The notes beneath the pieces are model-generated. The model searched no databases and had not been told where the DNA came from. It saw nothing but the letters and a program-made list of their open reading frames with translations. From assembly GCF_000383955.1 (NCBI RefSeq), contig NZ_KB913013.1, forward strand, positions 2,896,694 through 2,960,693: a DNA stretch of 64,000 bases, read 5' to 3'. Positions within the stretch are counted from its first letter, which is position 1; every line of letters begins with the position of its first letter. The DNA comes from Rudanella lutea DSM 19387 (GTDB lineage: Bacteria; Bacteroidota; Bacteroidia; Cytophagales; Spirosomataceae). This document shows positions 8,170 to 16,093 of this stretch, in pieces. Position numbers and translations under genes: made by a program.

Positions 8170-9141
8170 TCAGGGCTTCACCAGAATCTTACCCCAGCGC
8201 CCGTGCCGCTCCGAATGTTCAACGGCTTCAACGATCTGATCAAGTGAGTACGTTGCTTCGACAGGCAACTGAATCTCTCCCGACGCCAGCATCGAAATAA
8301 CATTCTGCGCCACCTCCTGCCGGGTTTTACTATCGGTCCGGCGCATCCAGTCGGTGAGCCAGAAACCCCGAATCGTCAGCTCGCGGAAAATCATCAGCCC
8401 CACGTTGATCGACGGGTCTTGCAGGCTCAATAAGCCGTAAATGAGCATCACCCCGCCTTTGCCGAGGCACTTGATGGCCTCGCTTGCGGTGTGCCCGCCC
8501 ACGGCATCGAGCACGCAGGATACACCCGCTCCGCCCGTGATCTCGCGGACGCGGGCGGCCATATTTTCGGTTTCGGTGTTGATCACCTCCGTCAGGCCCA
8601 AGGCTTTCAGCTCGTCGTTGAGGTCATCGCGCCGAACGGTGCCGATAGTCTGAATACCTTTCTGTTTACAAAGCTGAATAACCATTTTACCAAATGCCGA
8701 CCCGCAGGCAGTGAGCATGAGCCACTGCCCAGCCTGTACGCCCGACTCCTGCACCATGGCAAAGGCCGTAAACGGATTCACAAACAGTTGAGCGGCCACC
8801 TCGTCGGGCATGGCGTCGGGTACCGGAATCAGGCTCCGGTGGTGCGCAATCGTGTATTCAGACCAGGCTCCAACGCCCGAAAAACCCACACGGGTCCCCG
8901 GCTGAATTGACACGCCATCGCCGACTTTATCGACAATACCAACTCCTTCAAAACCCGCGCCCGACGGCAGCTGCGGCCGGATACCATACAGATTTTGCAC
9001 AAACATAATGTCCGACGGGTTGATCGGGCTGGCAAGCACTTTCACGCGTACTTCACCCGGGCCGGGCTCAGGAAGGGGGCGTTCAACGGTGCGGAGAATT
9101 TCGGCGGGTTTGCCGGTTATTTCAAATTCGATAGTTTTCAT
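8170..9141 (-). CDS. MDR-family NADPH oxidoreductase (quinone/enoyl-thioester reductase type)
   Basis: This 323-residue medium-chain dehydrogenase/reductase starts at ATG 9141; the longer frame from 9168 adds nine non-conserved residues. An N-terminal GroES-like domain (EPGPGEVRVKVLASPINPSD, then PSGAGFEGVGIV) is followed by a Rossmann domain. Its nucleotide-binding turn is LTACGSAFGKMVIQLCKQKG and it later has LDAVGGHTASEAIKCLGKGG. The Cys cluster of the structural zinc is absent, which fits the quinone oxidoreductase or 2-enoyl-thioester reductase branches rather than a classical zinc alcohol dehydrogenase. The physiological substrate cannot be told from sequence. It is divergent from the aquaporin gene and has its own TATTTTTG box. 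Confidence 0.85.
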   Translation of the reverse strand: MKTIEFEITGKPAEILRTVERPLPEPGPGEVRVKVLASPINPSDIMFVQNLYGIRPQLPSGAGFEGVGIVDKVGDGVSIQPGTRVGFSGVGAWSEYTIAHHRSLIPVPDAMPDEVAAQLFVNPFTAFAMVQESGVQAGQWLMLTACGSAFGKMVIQLCKQKGIQTIGTVRRDDLNDELKALGLTEVINTETENMAARVREITGGAGVSCVLDAVGGHTASEAIKCLGKGGVMLIYGLLSLQDPSINVGLMIFRELTIRGFWLTDWMRRTDSKTRQEVAQNVISMLASGEIQLPVEATYSLDQIVEAVEHSERHGRWGKILVKP

Positions 9142-9165
9142 TCGTGATGAATTGGGTATGAGTCT

Positions 9166-9173
9166 CAAAAATA
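9166..9173 (-). promoter_or_regulatory. TAnnTTTG -7 box of the MDR reductase gene
   Basis: TATTTTTG on the minus strand ends 24 bases before ATG 9141, within the divergent region shared with the aquaporin gene. A TTTTG lies 14 bases further upstream, shorter than the usual -33/-7 spacing. Confidence 0.5.
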
Positions 9174-9269
9174 TGGCTTAATTAGCACAAAATATCACTC
9201 TCAGAAGCCGGGCGACCGACCCTGAATCGTAACCTAAACCAACGGCCGCTCTATTCTCTTGTAAAACTT

Positions 9270-9995
9270 ATGCAAACCTCTCCTTTCCTGGGTGAACTGA
9301 TTGGCACGATGGTGCTGCTTTTGTTGGGCAATGGCGTTGTTGCCAATGTCGTATTGAAACAAACCAAAGGCGAAAACGCTGGCTGGATAGTCATCACTAC
9401 CGGCTGGGCCTTTGCGGTTACGTTTGGCGTATTTGTCGCCAAAGCCTTCGGCAGCATCGACGCCCATCTGAGCCCCGCCGTAACGCTTGCCTTTGCCGTC
9501 GCAACGGACGATTACAGTAAAATTCCGTCGTATTTTCTGGCGCAGATGATCGGCGCTTTCCTGGGGGCCATTCTGGTTTGGCTGCACCACCTGCCCCACT
9601 GGGGCGCCACGCCCGACCCCGGCAACAAATTGGCCTGCTTTGCAACCGGGCCCGCCATTCGGAATTACGGTGCCAACTTTCTGAGCGAAGCGCTGGGTAC
9701 CATTGTACTCATTCTGGGCCTGGCGGGCATTTCGTCGAAAGGCCTCGGGCAAATGGCCGTGGGCGTAGGGCCGTATCTGGTGGGTGTGCTGGTATGGAGC
9801 ATCGGTCTCTCGCTCGGCGGCACCACGGGTTATGCCATTAACCCCGCCCGTGACCTGGCCCCTAGGCTGGCGCACGCCGTATTGCCCATTCCCGGCAAAG
9901 GGTCGTCCGATTGGGGTTACGCCTGGGTTCCGGTGCTCGGCCCACTCGTCGGAGCCGCCATCGGCGGGTTGCTGATTGCTTGGTATAAGTTATAA
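9270..9995 (+). CDS. MIP-family channel (aquaglyceroporin-like), first NPA motif is SPA
   Basis: This 241-residue channel has six transmembrane helices and the two half-helix motifs of the major intrinsic protein family. The second motif is normal (N191-P192-A193-R194, followed by Asp195, as in glycerol facilitators). The first reads HLSPAVTL, with Ser68 where Asn is expected; the codon is AGC, one base from AAC. A long, His-containing loop lies at about residues 105-130. Asp after NPAR favours a GlpF-like glycerol or small-solute channel over a water-only pore. No glycerol kinase gene is adjacent. It ends at a 7-base-period repeat and converges with the next gene. Confidence 0.9.
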   Translation: MQTSPFLGELIGTMVLLLLGNGVVANVVLKQTKGENAGWIVITTGWAFAVTFGVFVAKAFGSIDAHLSPAVTLAFAVATDDYSKIPSYFLAQMIGAFLGAILVWLHHLPHWGATPDPGNKLACFATGPAIRNYGANFLSEALGTIVLILGLAGISSKGLGQMAVGVGPYLVGVLVWSIGLSLGGTTGYAINPARDLAPRLAHAVLPIPGKGSSDWGYAWVPVLGPLVGAAIGGLLIAWYKL

Positions 9996-10070
9996 AAAGG
10001 GAGGAAGGGAGAAAAGGAGAAGGCAGAAGGCAGAAGGGGAACAGATTTTCCTTTTTCCTTTTCCCTTTCC
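9996..10070. repeat. 7-base-period purine/pyrimidine inverted repeat at a convergent junction
   Basis: The left half is all purine except for C at heptad steps; GAAGG recurs at 10004, 10019, 10026 and 10033, with a degenerate step at 10011. The right half (10047-10070) is almost all pyrimidine and pairs with it. It occupies the whole 75-base gap between the aquaporin stop and the stop of the convergent saccharopine-dehydrogenase-like gene, so a bidirectional terminator role is plausible. Related purine words occur at 38639-38721 and 51625-51720. Confidence 0.8.
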
Positions 10071-11120
10071 TCACCCCCACTCCCCTCCTCCTTCGAGCAC
10101 CAATCCCTCGCCGTAAAGGCCCGCGGGGGTTTGGTAGCCAGGTTGCCAGTTGCCATTGAGTACCTTGCGGGTGATGATCAACGCCATGGTGGCGGTGAGC
10201 GTGTAACCTTCGGGGCATACCAGCCACGCTTCAACCGACTGCCCGGCTTTGTTCTCGGCCCGCCCCCACACCAGCGACCGCGACCGGTTGCGCACCCCGG
10301 CGTCGGGGCCGGTGAGCCGCTTTTCAATGCGGTTTTGCAGAAACCTCCGCACTGGCTTACTACCCAATAGCCAACCCAGCGCGTTACCCAACCGCAGCCC
10401 CCGAATCATGCCCGGCGTCATGGCCATGTACGTTTCGATATTCGGAATGCCCGTTGTCGCGTAAGCCGTCGACAAATCGCCCCACGGAATGGTGGCACAA
10501 ACCCGCTTTCGGCCCGGCTCAAAGGGCACCTCCAACGTTTTGTAGGCATTCGGAACGCCTTTTAGTTGCCCATTCTGCCGAATAAGCCCATCAGTCCCCA
10601 GGTTTTCGACGGCGGTGAGGGCCGTGCCCCGCGACACGCTCCCCCCGTCGTTGGCGAACGCCAGTTGCAGATGCGTCGCATCGGGGAGTTTGTTTTTCAG
10701 GTGCAGGGCCATGCAATCAGTAGGGACAACATCGAACCCAACACCCGACATCAGCATAACCTGGCGGTCTACGGCCTGTTGGTGCAAGGCTTTCCCCTGC
10801 TCAAATACAGCCACTTCGCCCGTAATATCCAGATAGTGCGTTTGAGTACGCAAACAGGCCTGCTGCATGGGTAAGGCCGTTTTGGAAAATGGCCCGGCAC
10901 AATGCAATACCACCGGAACACCCGCCAACGCAGCATCGAGTGATGCGGCATCGGTCAGATCGGCCACGCGGTACTCCAGCCCATACTGCCGGGCCAGCAG
11001 GGCTATTTTTTCGGCATTGCGCCCGGCCAGAATCGGCGTTAGGCCGTAGTGAGTAGCCTGTTCAATAATAAGCCGGGCGGTGTAGCCATTGGCTCCGTAG
11101 AGCAGAAAGTCCGGGGTCAT
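10071..11120 (-). CDS. Saccharopine dehydrogenase-like NADP-binding protein (trans-acting enoyl reductase type)
   Basis: The chosen start ATG 11120 gives 349 residues; the upstream start at 11147 adds nine residues ahead of the Rossmann fold. The N-terminus has a dinucleotide-binding motif (LLYGANGYTARLI) and a second strand ending LAGRN. The block VVLHCAGPFSKTALPMQQAC with HYLDITGEVAVFE is the hallmark of the saccharopine dehydrogenase/trans-acting enoyl reductase family. These proteins reduce or modify lipid- or amino-acid-linked substrates; which one applies here is not visible. The C-terminus is Gly-rich (GEGLVLEGGGEWG). It converges with the aquaporin gene. Confidence 0.82.
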   Translation of the reverse strand: MTPDFLLYGANGYTARLIIEQATHYGLTPILAGRNAEKIALLARQYGLEYRVADLTDAASLDAALAGVPVVLHCAGPFSKTALPMQQACLRTQTHYLDITGEVAVFEQGKALHQQAVDRQVMLMSGVGFDVVPTDCMALHLKNKLPDATHLQLAFANDGGSVSRGTALTAVENLGTDGLIRQNGQLKGVPNAYKTLEVPFEPGRKRVCATIPWGDLSTAYATTGIPNIETYMAMTPGMIRGLRLGNALGWLLGSKPVRRFLQNRIEKRLTGPDAGVRNRSRSLVWGRAENKAGQSVEAWLVCPEGYTLTATMALIITRKVLNGNWQPGYQTPAGLYGEGLVLEGGGEWG

Positions 11121-11225
11121 AGCACAAGGGGCATCGGGTTCATACATACAACCCGATAGTGCGGGGTAAGTTACCCCTCTTTCACCTGTTTTGGCTACAA
11201 ACTGCTACATACACTTCACCCAAAA

Positions 11226-11283
11226 AGCCGTTAAGGGTTGCCAACAAGCGGTCATATACCAGCGTTGACAACCCTTAATGGCT
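11226..11283. terminator. Inverted repeat downstream of the small gene 11306-11770
   Basis: AGCCgTTAAGGGTTGcCAAC at 11226 pairs with AGCCaTTAAGGGTTGtCAAC read from 11283 on the other strand, a stem of about 20 bp with two mismatches. It lies between the stop of the small gene and the start of the saccharopine-dehydrogenase-like gene, so it may separate the two transcripts. No strong T-run follows. Confidence 0.6.
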
Positions 11284-11305
11284 TCGTTTAGTGTTCTAAT
11301 TGGGC

Positions 11306-11770
11306 TTACATAAGGGCCCGGCGGAACAAAATGAGCCGCTCATGCAATGCATACATATCTACACCCGACCGATACACCCCGTTGGCATTGAGCGTAAACA
11401 CGCGCGGGCCAATGGGCAGCGTGTTGTACTTAGCCAGCGCATTAAACCAGGTAGCCCGGTCTTTGTAGGGGGCCAGCAGCAACTGGCAACGGCTGAGGTA
11501 CCGGTGTTGCTTGGGTGTCCAGACCGGCCGCTTCAGATAAGCCGACTCACGGCCGTTGAGCAGGTCGGGCAGGGCTTCGGGCGGAGCCATAGGCAGCAGT
11601 TCGGCCAGCAGGTACAGGCCCAGTTCGACGTTGAGGAGCCGGTTCGCTACCTGACCCGGCAAGTTGTGGCCATAGCGCAGGCGCGTAGCCAACGGCTCCT
11701 GCCAGCGCATCAGATGCTGCGTAGCCGGGGCGATTCGTTGCGAAGATTGAAGAAGCGTTGCCGTGTTCAT
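11306..11770 (-). CDS. Small protein of unknown function, paralog of 29887-30300
   Basis: The 154 residues have no signal peptide, no membrane segment and no domain I recognise. The central part is clearly homologous to the protein at 29887-30300: VELGLYLLAELLPMAPP, ALPDLLNG and RPVWTPKQHRYLSRCQLLL each have a counterpart there, and spacing is kept. An antisense frame (11300-11917) is open but has no paralog, so the minus strand is the real gene. The 36-base region at 11799-11834 carries the dyad and TTTG box shared with two other small genes. Conservation of Trp, Lys and Arg in the core suggests nucleic-acid or phosphate contact, but this is speculation. Confidence 0.75.
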   Translation of the reverse strand: MNTATLLQSSQRIAPATQHLMRWQEPLATRLRYGHNLPGQVANRLLNVELGLYLLAELLPMAPPEALPDLLNGRESAYLKRPVWTPKQHRYLSRCQLLLAPYKDRATWFNALAKYNTLPIGPRVFTLNANGVYRSGVDMYALHERLILFRRALM

Positions 11771-11798
11771 AATCAGTATTGTTGTTTACTGTTCATGA

Positions 11799-11834
11799 CA
11801 AATTTGCAACCCCCAAAACGTAATCTTTTTACGT
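11799..11834 (-). promoter_or_regulatory. Shared dyad plus TTTG element, copy 1
   Basis: On the gene strand: ACGTAA-N5-TTACGT (11834-11818, perfect six-base arms), then a 12-base spacer counted from the CGTAA/TTACG core containing a G-run, then CAAATTTG (11806-11799), 28 bases before the ATG at 11770. Copies 2 (30344-30378) and 3 (38992-39026) have the same order and the same 12-base spacing. A-tracts lie farther upstream, near 11843-11870. The layout suggests a regulator site over the -35 region of a weak TAnnTTTG promoter. Confidence 0.7.
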
Positions 11835-11947
11835 TCTTCTATCCTTGCCGACTTTTTTTCAATTTTTTTTCTTCCCTACCGAAAAGACCTCCGGCGTTGC
11901 AGCCTGACCGGGTATAAGGCAAGCTCATCAGACCCGGCGGCACGGAA

Positions 11948-12005
11948 GATTACAGGATAAACAGGATTTTCTCCGACCTGAATGAATCCTGTTTATCCTG
12001 TAATC
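11948..12005. repeat. Perfect 21-bp inverted repeat with an 8-9 base period (CAGGAT word)
   Basis: GATTACAGGATAAACAGGAT plus one T (11948-11968) is followed by a 16-base loop and its exact complement (11985-12005). Within the arm GAT recurs at steps of 8 and 9. The flanks are not T-rich. The arm resembles dispersed CAGGAT-type repeats seen in many bacterial genomes; this is from general recollection. Confidence 0.85.
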
Positions 12006-12182
12006 CTGTCAAAAAACGTGTCCTACACCCCTTGACCAAAAGCCACCACTGATTCGGTAGAAATTCGTTTATTCCATATTATCTGCGGCCAAGTCGCGTC
12101 CGTTTATCACAATTCACGGGTTGGTCGGCCACAAATCGCTATTTTTACCCAATCAACAACCTGAAGAGCGCTTAGCGACCGC

Positions 12183-12797
12183 GTGAAACCATTCGTTTTT
12201 ACCCGCATCCAGTACACCTCCGGCGATTGGGATACCGATCAGCGGATGCCGGTCAACCTGTTGCATTCGCTGGTCGAATACACCAAGATTCCGGTCGATC
12301 AGAAAGAGCGCGTGGTGCTACTGAGCAGCAACGACCTGTTCCGGGCGCCGTTTTGCTACCTCAGCGGACACAAACTGGTGGAGTTTTCGGCCGTTGAGCG
12401 CGACCACTTCCGGCGGTATGTGCAAAACGGCGGCTTTGTATTTGTCGACGATTGTAACCACGACATAGACGGGCTTTTTGCCAAGTCGTTTGAGCAGGAA
12501 ATGGCCCGCACCTTCGGGCCCAAAGCCCTGCAAAAAATCCCGAACAACCACCCCCTTTACACCTGTTTCTTTAAGTTTTACGACGGCCCGCCAACCACCT
12601 CGTTTGAGCTCAATGGCTGGGGCGACGACCTTGTGCACGACTACCTGAAGGCGGTGATGGTGAACGGACGCATTGGAGTTTTGTACAGCAACAAGGATTA
12701 CGGCTGTGAGTGGGATTATGACTTCCGGAACAAGCGGTTTCTGGCCGAAGACAACACCAAATTTGGGGTCAATATTGTAACGTATGCTTTAACCTAA
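12183..12797 (+). CDS. DUF4159 domain protein
   Basis: The 204-residue protein begins with GTG 12183 (FVFTRIQYTSGDWDTDQRMP), the typical start of DUF4159 proteins. Core blocks are FVFVDDCNHD near residue 87, IPNNHPLYTCFFKF near 119, and a C-terminal CEWDYDFRNK segment. There is no signal peptide in this version, whereas many homologs are longer and exported. DUF4159 proteins resemble glutamine-amidotransferase-like folds without catalytic residues. They co-occur with MoxR ATPases and BatA-like membrane proteins, exactly as here; it is the first gene of that cluster. The biochemical role is unknown. Confidence 0.85.
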   Translation: MKPFVFTRIQYTSGDWDTDQRMPVNLLHSLVEYTKIPVDQKERVVLLSSNDLFRAPFCYLSGHKLVEFSAVERDHFRRYVQNGGFVFVDDCNHDIDGLFAKSFEQEMARTFGPKALQKIPNNHPLYTCFFKFYDGPPTTSFELNGWGDDLVHDYLKAVMVNGRIGVLYSNKDYGCEWDYDFRNKRFLAEDNTKFGVNIVTYALT

Positions 12798-12803
12798 GTA
12801 ATA

Positions 12804-12880
12804 GCTGGCAGTGGCTGTAGACAGCTTAATCCAGTCTGACGGCCTACCCAACTGCCAACTGCTACCGTCAACTGCTACTT
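12804..12880. repeat. 7-base-period repeat in the DUF4159-moxR spacer (ACTGC/GGCAGT word)
   Basis: ACTGC recurs at 12851, 12858 and 12871, with ACCGT at 12864 (steps 7,6,7). The left half contains the complementary GGCAGT and GGCTGT words near 12809-12820. It fills the spacer between two same-strand genes. The same word is used in the repeat at 62774-62841. Confidence 0.65.
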
Positions 12881-12883
12881 TTT

Positions 12884-13876
12884 TTGAACACACAACACTA
12901 CAAACAACTCGTCAGTAAGCTACCGCTGCTGAAAGCGGAAATTGGAAAAGTGATCGTTGGGCAACACGAAGCCATCGACGAGGTGCTGATTACCCTGCTG
13001 GCGGGCGGCCACTGCCTGCTCGAAGGCGTACCCGGCCTGGCTAAAACCCTGCTGGTCAAAACCATGTCGGATGCGTTGGCGATGTCGTTTAAGCGGGTGC
13101 AGTTTACCCCCGACCTGATGCCCGGCGATATTCTGGGCACGGAGGTACTGGAAGAAGACCATCAGACCGGCCGGAAGTTTTTCCAGTTCAACAAAGGGCC
13201 CATTTTTGCCAATGTGGTACTGGCCGACGAGATTAACCGGACCCCGCCCAAAACCCAGGCTGCCCTGCTCGAAGCCATGCAGGAGTACCGGGTTACCTAC
13301 AACGGGCAGGACTACCCACTGCCCCGGCCCTTTCTGATTATTGCCACCCAAAATCCCATTGAGCAGGCCGGCACCTACCCGTTGCCCGAAGCCCAGCTCG
13401 ACCGGTTTTTGCTGTATATTCGGCTCGGCTACCCCTCCGAAACCGAAGAACTGGCCGTACTCCGTCAAACTACCGGTACCAGTCGACCAGCGCTGTCGAC
13501 CATCTTTACGGATGAGGAAGTACTCGAACTGCAAAACCTCACCCGGCAGGTACACATCAGCGACGAACTGCTGACGATGGTCAACCGGCTCGTTCGGTCG
13601 ACCCGGCCGGGAAGCGGCCCATCCGACCAAACGCCCGTGGCTTTTGTGAAGCAGTGGGGCGAATGGGGGGCGGGCCCACGAGCGGGGCAGGCCCTCATTT
13701 TGTGCGCCAAAGCCCGCGCCGTGCTCAACGAGCGGTTTTCGGTTATTCCCGACGACATTCGGGCGCTGGCGCACCCCGTGCTACGGCACCGGGTGGCGCT
13801 CAACTTCCGGGCGGAGTCGGAAGGCATCACCACCGACACGCTCATCGACAAGGTGCTGGCCGAACTGAAGCTCTGA
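12884..13876 (+). CDS. MoxR-family AAA+ ATPase
   Basis: The 330-residue protein has Walker A GVPGLAKT (residues 48-55), Walker B VVLADEINRT near residue 108, sensor-1 region LIIATQNPIEQAGTYPLPEA, and the arginine-rich AAA lid. The start is a TTG at 12884 in a T-rich context; no better ATG lies in frame before the conserved IGKVIVGQ block. MoxR ATPases act as chaperones that insert cofactors or remodel envelope complexes and usually partner with DUF58/vWA proteins, the next gene. The DUF58 start is 12 bases after this stop, so the two are translated from one message. Confidence 0.95.
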   Translation: MNTQHYKQLVSKLPLLKAEIGKVIVGQHEAIDEVLITLLAGGHCLLEGVPGLAKTLLVKTMSDALAMSFKRVQFTPDLMPGDILGTEVLEEDHQTGRKFFQFNKGPIFANVVLADEINRTPPKTQAALLEAMQEYRVTYNGQDYPLPRPFLIIATQNPIEQAGTYPLPEAQLDRFLLYIRLGYPSETEELAVLRQTTGTSRPALSTIFTDEEVLELQNLTRQVHISDELLTMVNRLVRSTRPGSGPSDQTPVAFVKQWGEWGAGPRAGQALILCAKARAVLNERFSVIPDDIRALAHPVLRHRVALNFRAESEGITTDTLIDKVLAELKL

Positions 13877-13888
13877 TCCGTATGCCCT

Positions 13889-14737
13889 ATGCTTGCTCAG
13901 GAACTCATCAAACTCAATGACCTTCACCTTGCCGGCAAACTCGTTAGCGAGGAGCTTCGGCTGGGGCTGCACACCAGTCGGCGGGCGGGTGTAGGCGCGG
14001 AGTTTGAGCAATACCGGCACTACCAACCCGGCGACGACCCCAAACGCATCGACTGGAAGCTGCTGGCCCGTACCGACCGCCACATGGTGCGCGAATCGGC
14101 CACGGAAAGCAACCGCCAGATTCGGTTTCTGCTCGATTTGTCAGGCTCAATGAACTACGTCGAAAACGGCATTTCGCGGCTCAGTTACGCCAAAATTGTG
14201 GTGGCTTCGCTGGCTTACCTTGGCTTTCGGCAAGGCGACGACATGAGCCTGTATGGTCTGCAAAACGGTATCATGCAGCCATTGGCCAGGCCAGGGCATC
14301 AGGCGTTTCAGCAGATTGTAGTGGCTCTCGAAAAGGCTGAAGCCGCCGGGGCCTGGAACCCAACCGAGCCGACACTACCGCCGTTTGGCACCAAAACGAA
14401 TGAGATGCTCATTGTGGTGTCGGATCTGTTGCAGGTCAACGACGAGTGGCTCGCGCTGGTACGAACGCTGGCGCATCCGCGCCGGGAAATTCTGCTGATT
14501 CAGGTACTGGGCGATCAGGAAATGGACTTCTCGATGTCGGGCTTTTTTCGCTTTCAGGATCTGGAAACCGGCCGGGAAGTGGAGATACAGGCCGAAGCCG
14601 TGCAGAATACGATTCGGGAGCGGGCCGCGGCTTACTTTCAGATGCTGGACGAAGGCCTCCGCGTGCCCAACGTGCAACTGACCCGCGCGCTCCTGAGCGA
14701 GCCGATCGCACTGGTGCTTCGGAGAGTTCTGGGTTAA
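13889..14737 (+). CDS. DUF58 domain protein with vWA-like MIDAS
   Basis: The 282 residues show the DUF58 signature (RAGVGAEFEQYRHYQPGDD, then RIDWKLLARTDR) and a metal-ion-dependent adhesion motif DLSGS at residues 83-87. No membrane segment is predicted, so this is the cytoplasmic form. It follows moxR at 12 bases. MoxR-DUF58 pairs, with the BatA-type proteins that follow, are linked to aerotolerance and envelope stress in Bacteroides; whether that applies here is inferred from neighbours only. Confidence 0.93.
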   Translation: MLAQELIKLNDLHLAGKLVSEELRLGLHTSRRAGVGAEFEQYRHYQPGDDPKRIDWKLLARTDRHMVRESATESNRQIRFLLDLSGSMNYVENGISRLSYAKIVVASLAYLGFRQGDDMSLYGLQNGIMQPLARPGHQAFQQIVVALEKAEAAGAWNPTEPTLPPFGTKTNEMLIVVSDLLQVNDEWLALVRTLAHPRREILLIQVLGDQEMDFSMSGFFRFQDLETGREVEIQAEAVQNTIRERAAAYFQMLDEGLRVPNVQLTRALLSEPIALVLRRVLG

Positions 14738-14752
14738 GGGAATATGGTTTAG

Positions 14753-14915
14753 AGCGGCCGGTGTTCCGGTTTTTGGTCTTTAGTTTTTGGTTTATGGTCT
14801 TTAAGTGAATGAACAATGTAAAATGCATAATGAATAATTGTATTACCTGCTAATAATCAGCCATTTCATTACACATTTTACACTATTCATTTTACATTTA
14901 ATTCTGTCTGACTAC
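14753..14915. repeat. Two adjacent 7-base-period blocks (GGTnnnn; AATGnnn with inverted CATnnnn)
   Basis: Block one: GGT at 14768, 14775, 14789 and 14796, with AGT at 14782. Block two: AATG at 14808, 14815, 14822 and 14829, followed by the inverse word CAT at 14867, 14874, 14888 and 14895, with CAC at 14881; all steps are exactly 7. Together they occupy most of the 227-base gap between the DUF58 gene and the BatA-like gene. The region is much more A/T-rich than neighbouring genes. Confidence 0.85.
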
Positions 14916-14964
14916 TTAGTTTTGGGTTTATGGCGGCTGCCAAAAATGACAAACCCCTTTTTAC

Positions 14965-16041
14965 ATGACATTTGTACAGCCTGCTTTTTTATGGGGTTTG
15001 CTGGCCGTAGCGGTGCCCATTCTGATTCACTTCTGGCATCAGAAAAAAGGCCAGCCGATGGCGTGGGCCGCTATGGAGTGGCTCCGCGAAGCCACCGAAC
15101 AGCCACAACGGGGGCTCAAATTTGAAAATGCCCTGCTACTCGCGCTCCGGTGTCTGCTGATTACCCTGCTCTCGGTTTGGCTGGCCGAACCCGTATGGCC
15201 CGACAAAACCAACCCCAAAGACCGGACAGCCGTACACATAGCCGTAGCCGACTCGCTGGTGATGCGCACCTTCCGGTTTGAGTTGCAACAGGCCCGGCAA
15301 CGGGGCGAACCCATAGTGACCCTACCCAGCCCGACCAACCCCATGCGGCTGCAAACGCTCATCGATTCGGTGCACAAACCCCATGTGACCCTGCACCTGT
15401 ACGCTCTCAACGAGGCCACACTGGCCGATGCGCCGGTGCTCACCACCCCCGCCCGGTTTAGTTTGCACACAGCCCTGTTGCCCACCCGACCGGCCGCAAC
15501 GCAAACCCGGCCGTTTGCAAGCATCGACGGACCGCTTAACGTACAACTCGACTACCGCAACCCGACCGAGCGGCAAACCGTAACGGCCGCCCTTCGCGCC
15601 CTCGAAACGGTTTTTGGCCTGCGCCTGAACATGAGCAGTACGCCCGAAGGCAGCCCCGCGCCCGACTGGGTCCTGACCGACCGGCTACCCAAAAACCTGA
15701 CCGACAAAACTCTGTACACGGTATCGGGACAAATGTCGGGGCCAAACAAGCCCAACGTCCAGATAGTGCCGGATACGCTTACCCCGCAAACGGCAACGTG
15801 GGTCGCCAACGGCCAATTGCCCGAATGGCTGGGTGAGCAACTGCTCCGTTTTTACGGTCCACGGCTACCCGACCCACCCCTGACGCAGGCCGAAATGGCC
15901 CGCCTGTTTGAGCCTCAGGCCCCGCCCAAAACCGATGCCAGCACGCAATCTGGGCACTCAGCCGAGCAAGTGGGGGTGTTGTTGGCGTTGCTGCTGGTAC
16001 TGAATCTGGAGCGCTGGATTGCGTTACGAAAAAATACGTGA
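14965..16041 (+). CDS. BatA-like membrane protein (N-terminal double-TM domain)
   Basis: The 358-residue protein opens with the BatA N-terminal domain: FVQPAFLWGLLAVAVPILIH (first helix), then a basic loop with KGQPMAWAAMEWLREA, and a second helix at about 54-73. A long soluble part follows, with one further helix at about 335-350 near the C-terminus (GVLLALLLVLNLERWI). The vWA domain of full BatA is missing or degenerate; the middle part resembles a shortened glutamine-amidotransferase-like region. It lies in the same direction as DUF58 and the next two membrane proteins, so it probably anchors the MoxR-dependent complex. Confidence 0.85.
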   Translation: MTFVQPAFLWGLLAVAVPILIHFWHQKKGQPMAWAAMEWLREATEQPQRGLKFENALLLALRCLLITLLSVWLAEPVWPDKTNPKDRTAVHIAVADSLVMRTFRFELQQARQRGEPIVTLPSPTNPMRLQTLIDSVHKPHVTLHLYALNEATLADAPVLTTPARFSLHTALLPTRPAATQTRPFASIDGPLNVQLDYRNPTERQTVTAALRALETVFGLRLNMSSTPEGSPAPDWVLTDRLPKNLTDKTLYTVSGQMSGPNKPNVQIVPDTLTPQTATWVANGQLPEWLGEQLLRFYGPRLPDPPLTQAEMARLFEPQAPPKTDASTQSGHSAEQVGVLLALLLVLNLERWIALRKNT

Positions 16042-16093
16042 GTTTCCTCCGAAGCCGTTATCCGTAGGTACGGCCTCTCCGAACAAACTGACC

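Larger units (their letters stand above)
11771..12182. other. 412-base intergenic region without a gene
   Basis: This divergent region between the small gene and the DUF4159 gene holds the shared dyad element (11799-11834), A/T-tracts (11842-11871) and a perfect 21-bp inverted repeat (11948-12005). The remainder, 12010-12182, shows no convincing ORF, RNA or promoter box; TATTTTTA at about 12142-12149 is one base off the TAnnTTTG consensus. Confidence 0.7.

Noticed and set aside
11300-11917. Plus-strand ORF of 205 codons over the small gene
   Set aside because: The minus-strand frame has a clear paralog at 29887-30300 and the shared upstream element; the plus frame has neither.
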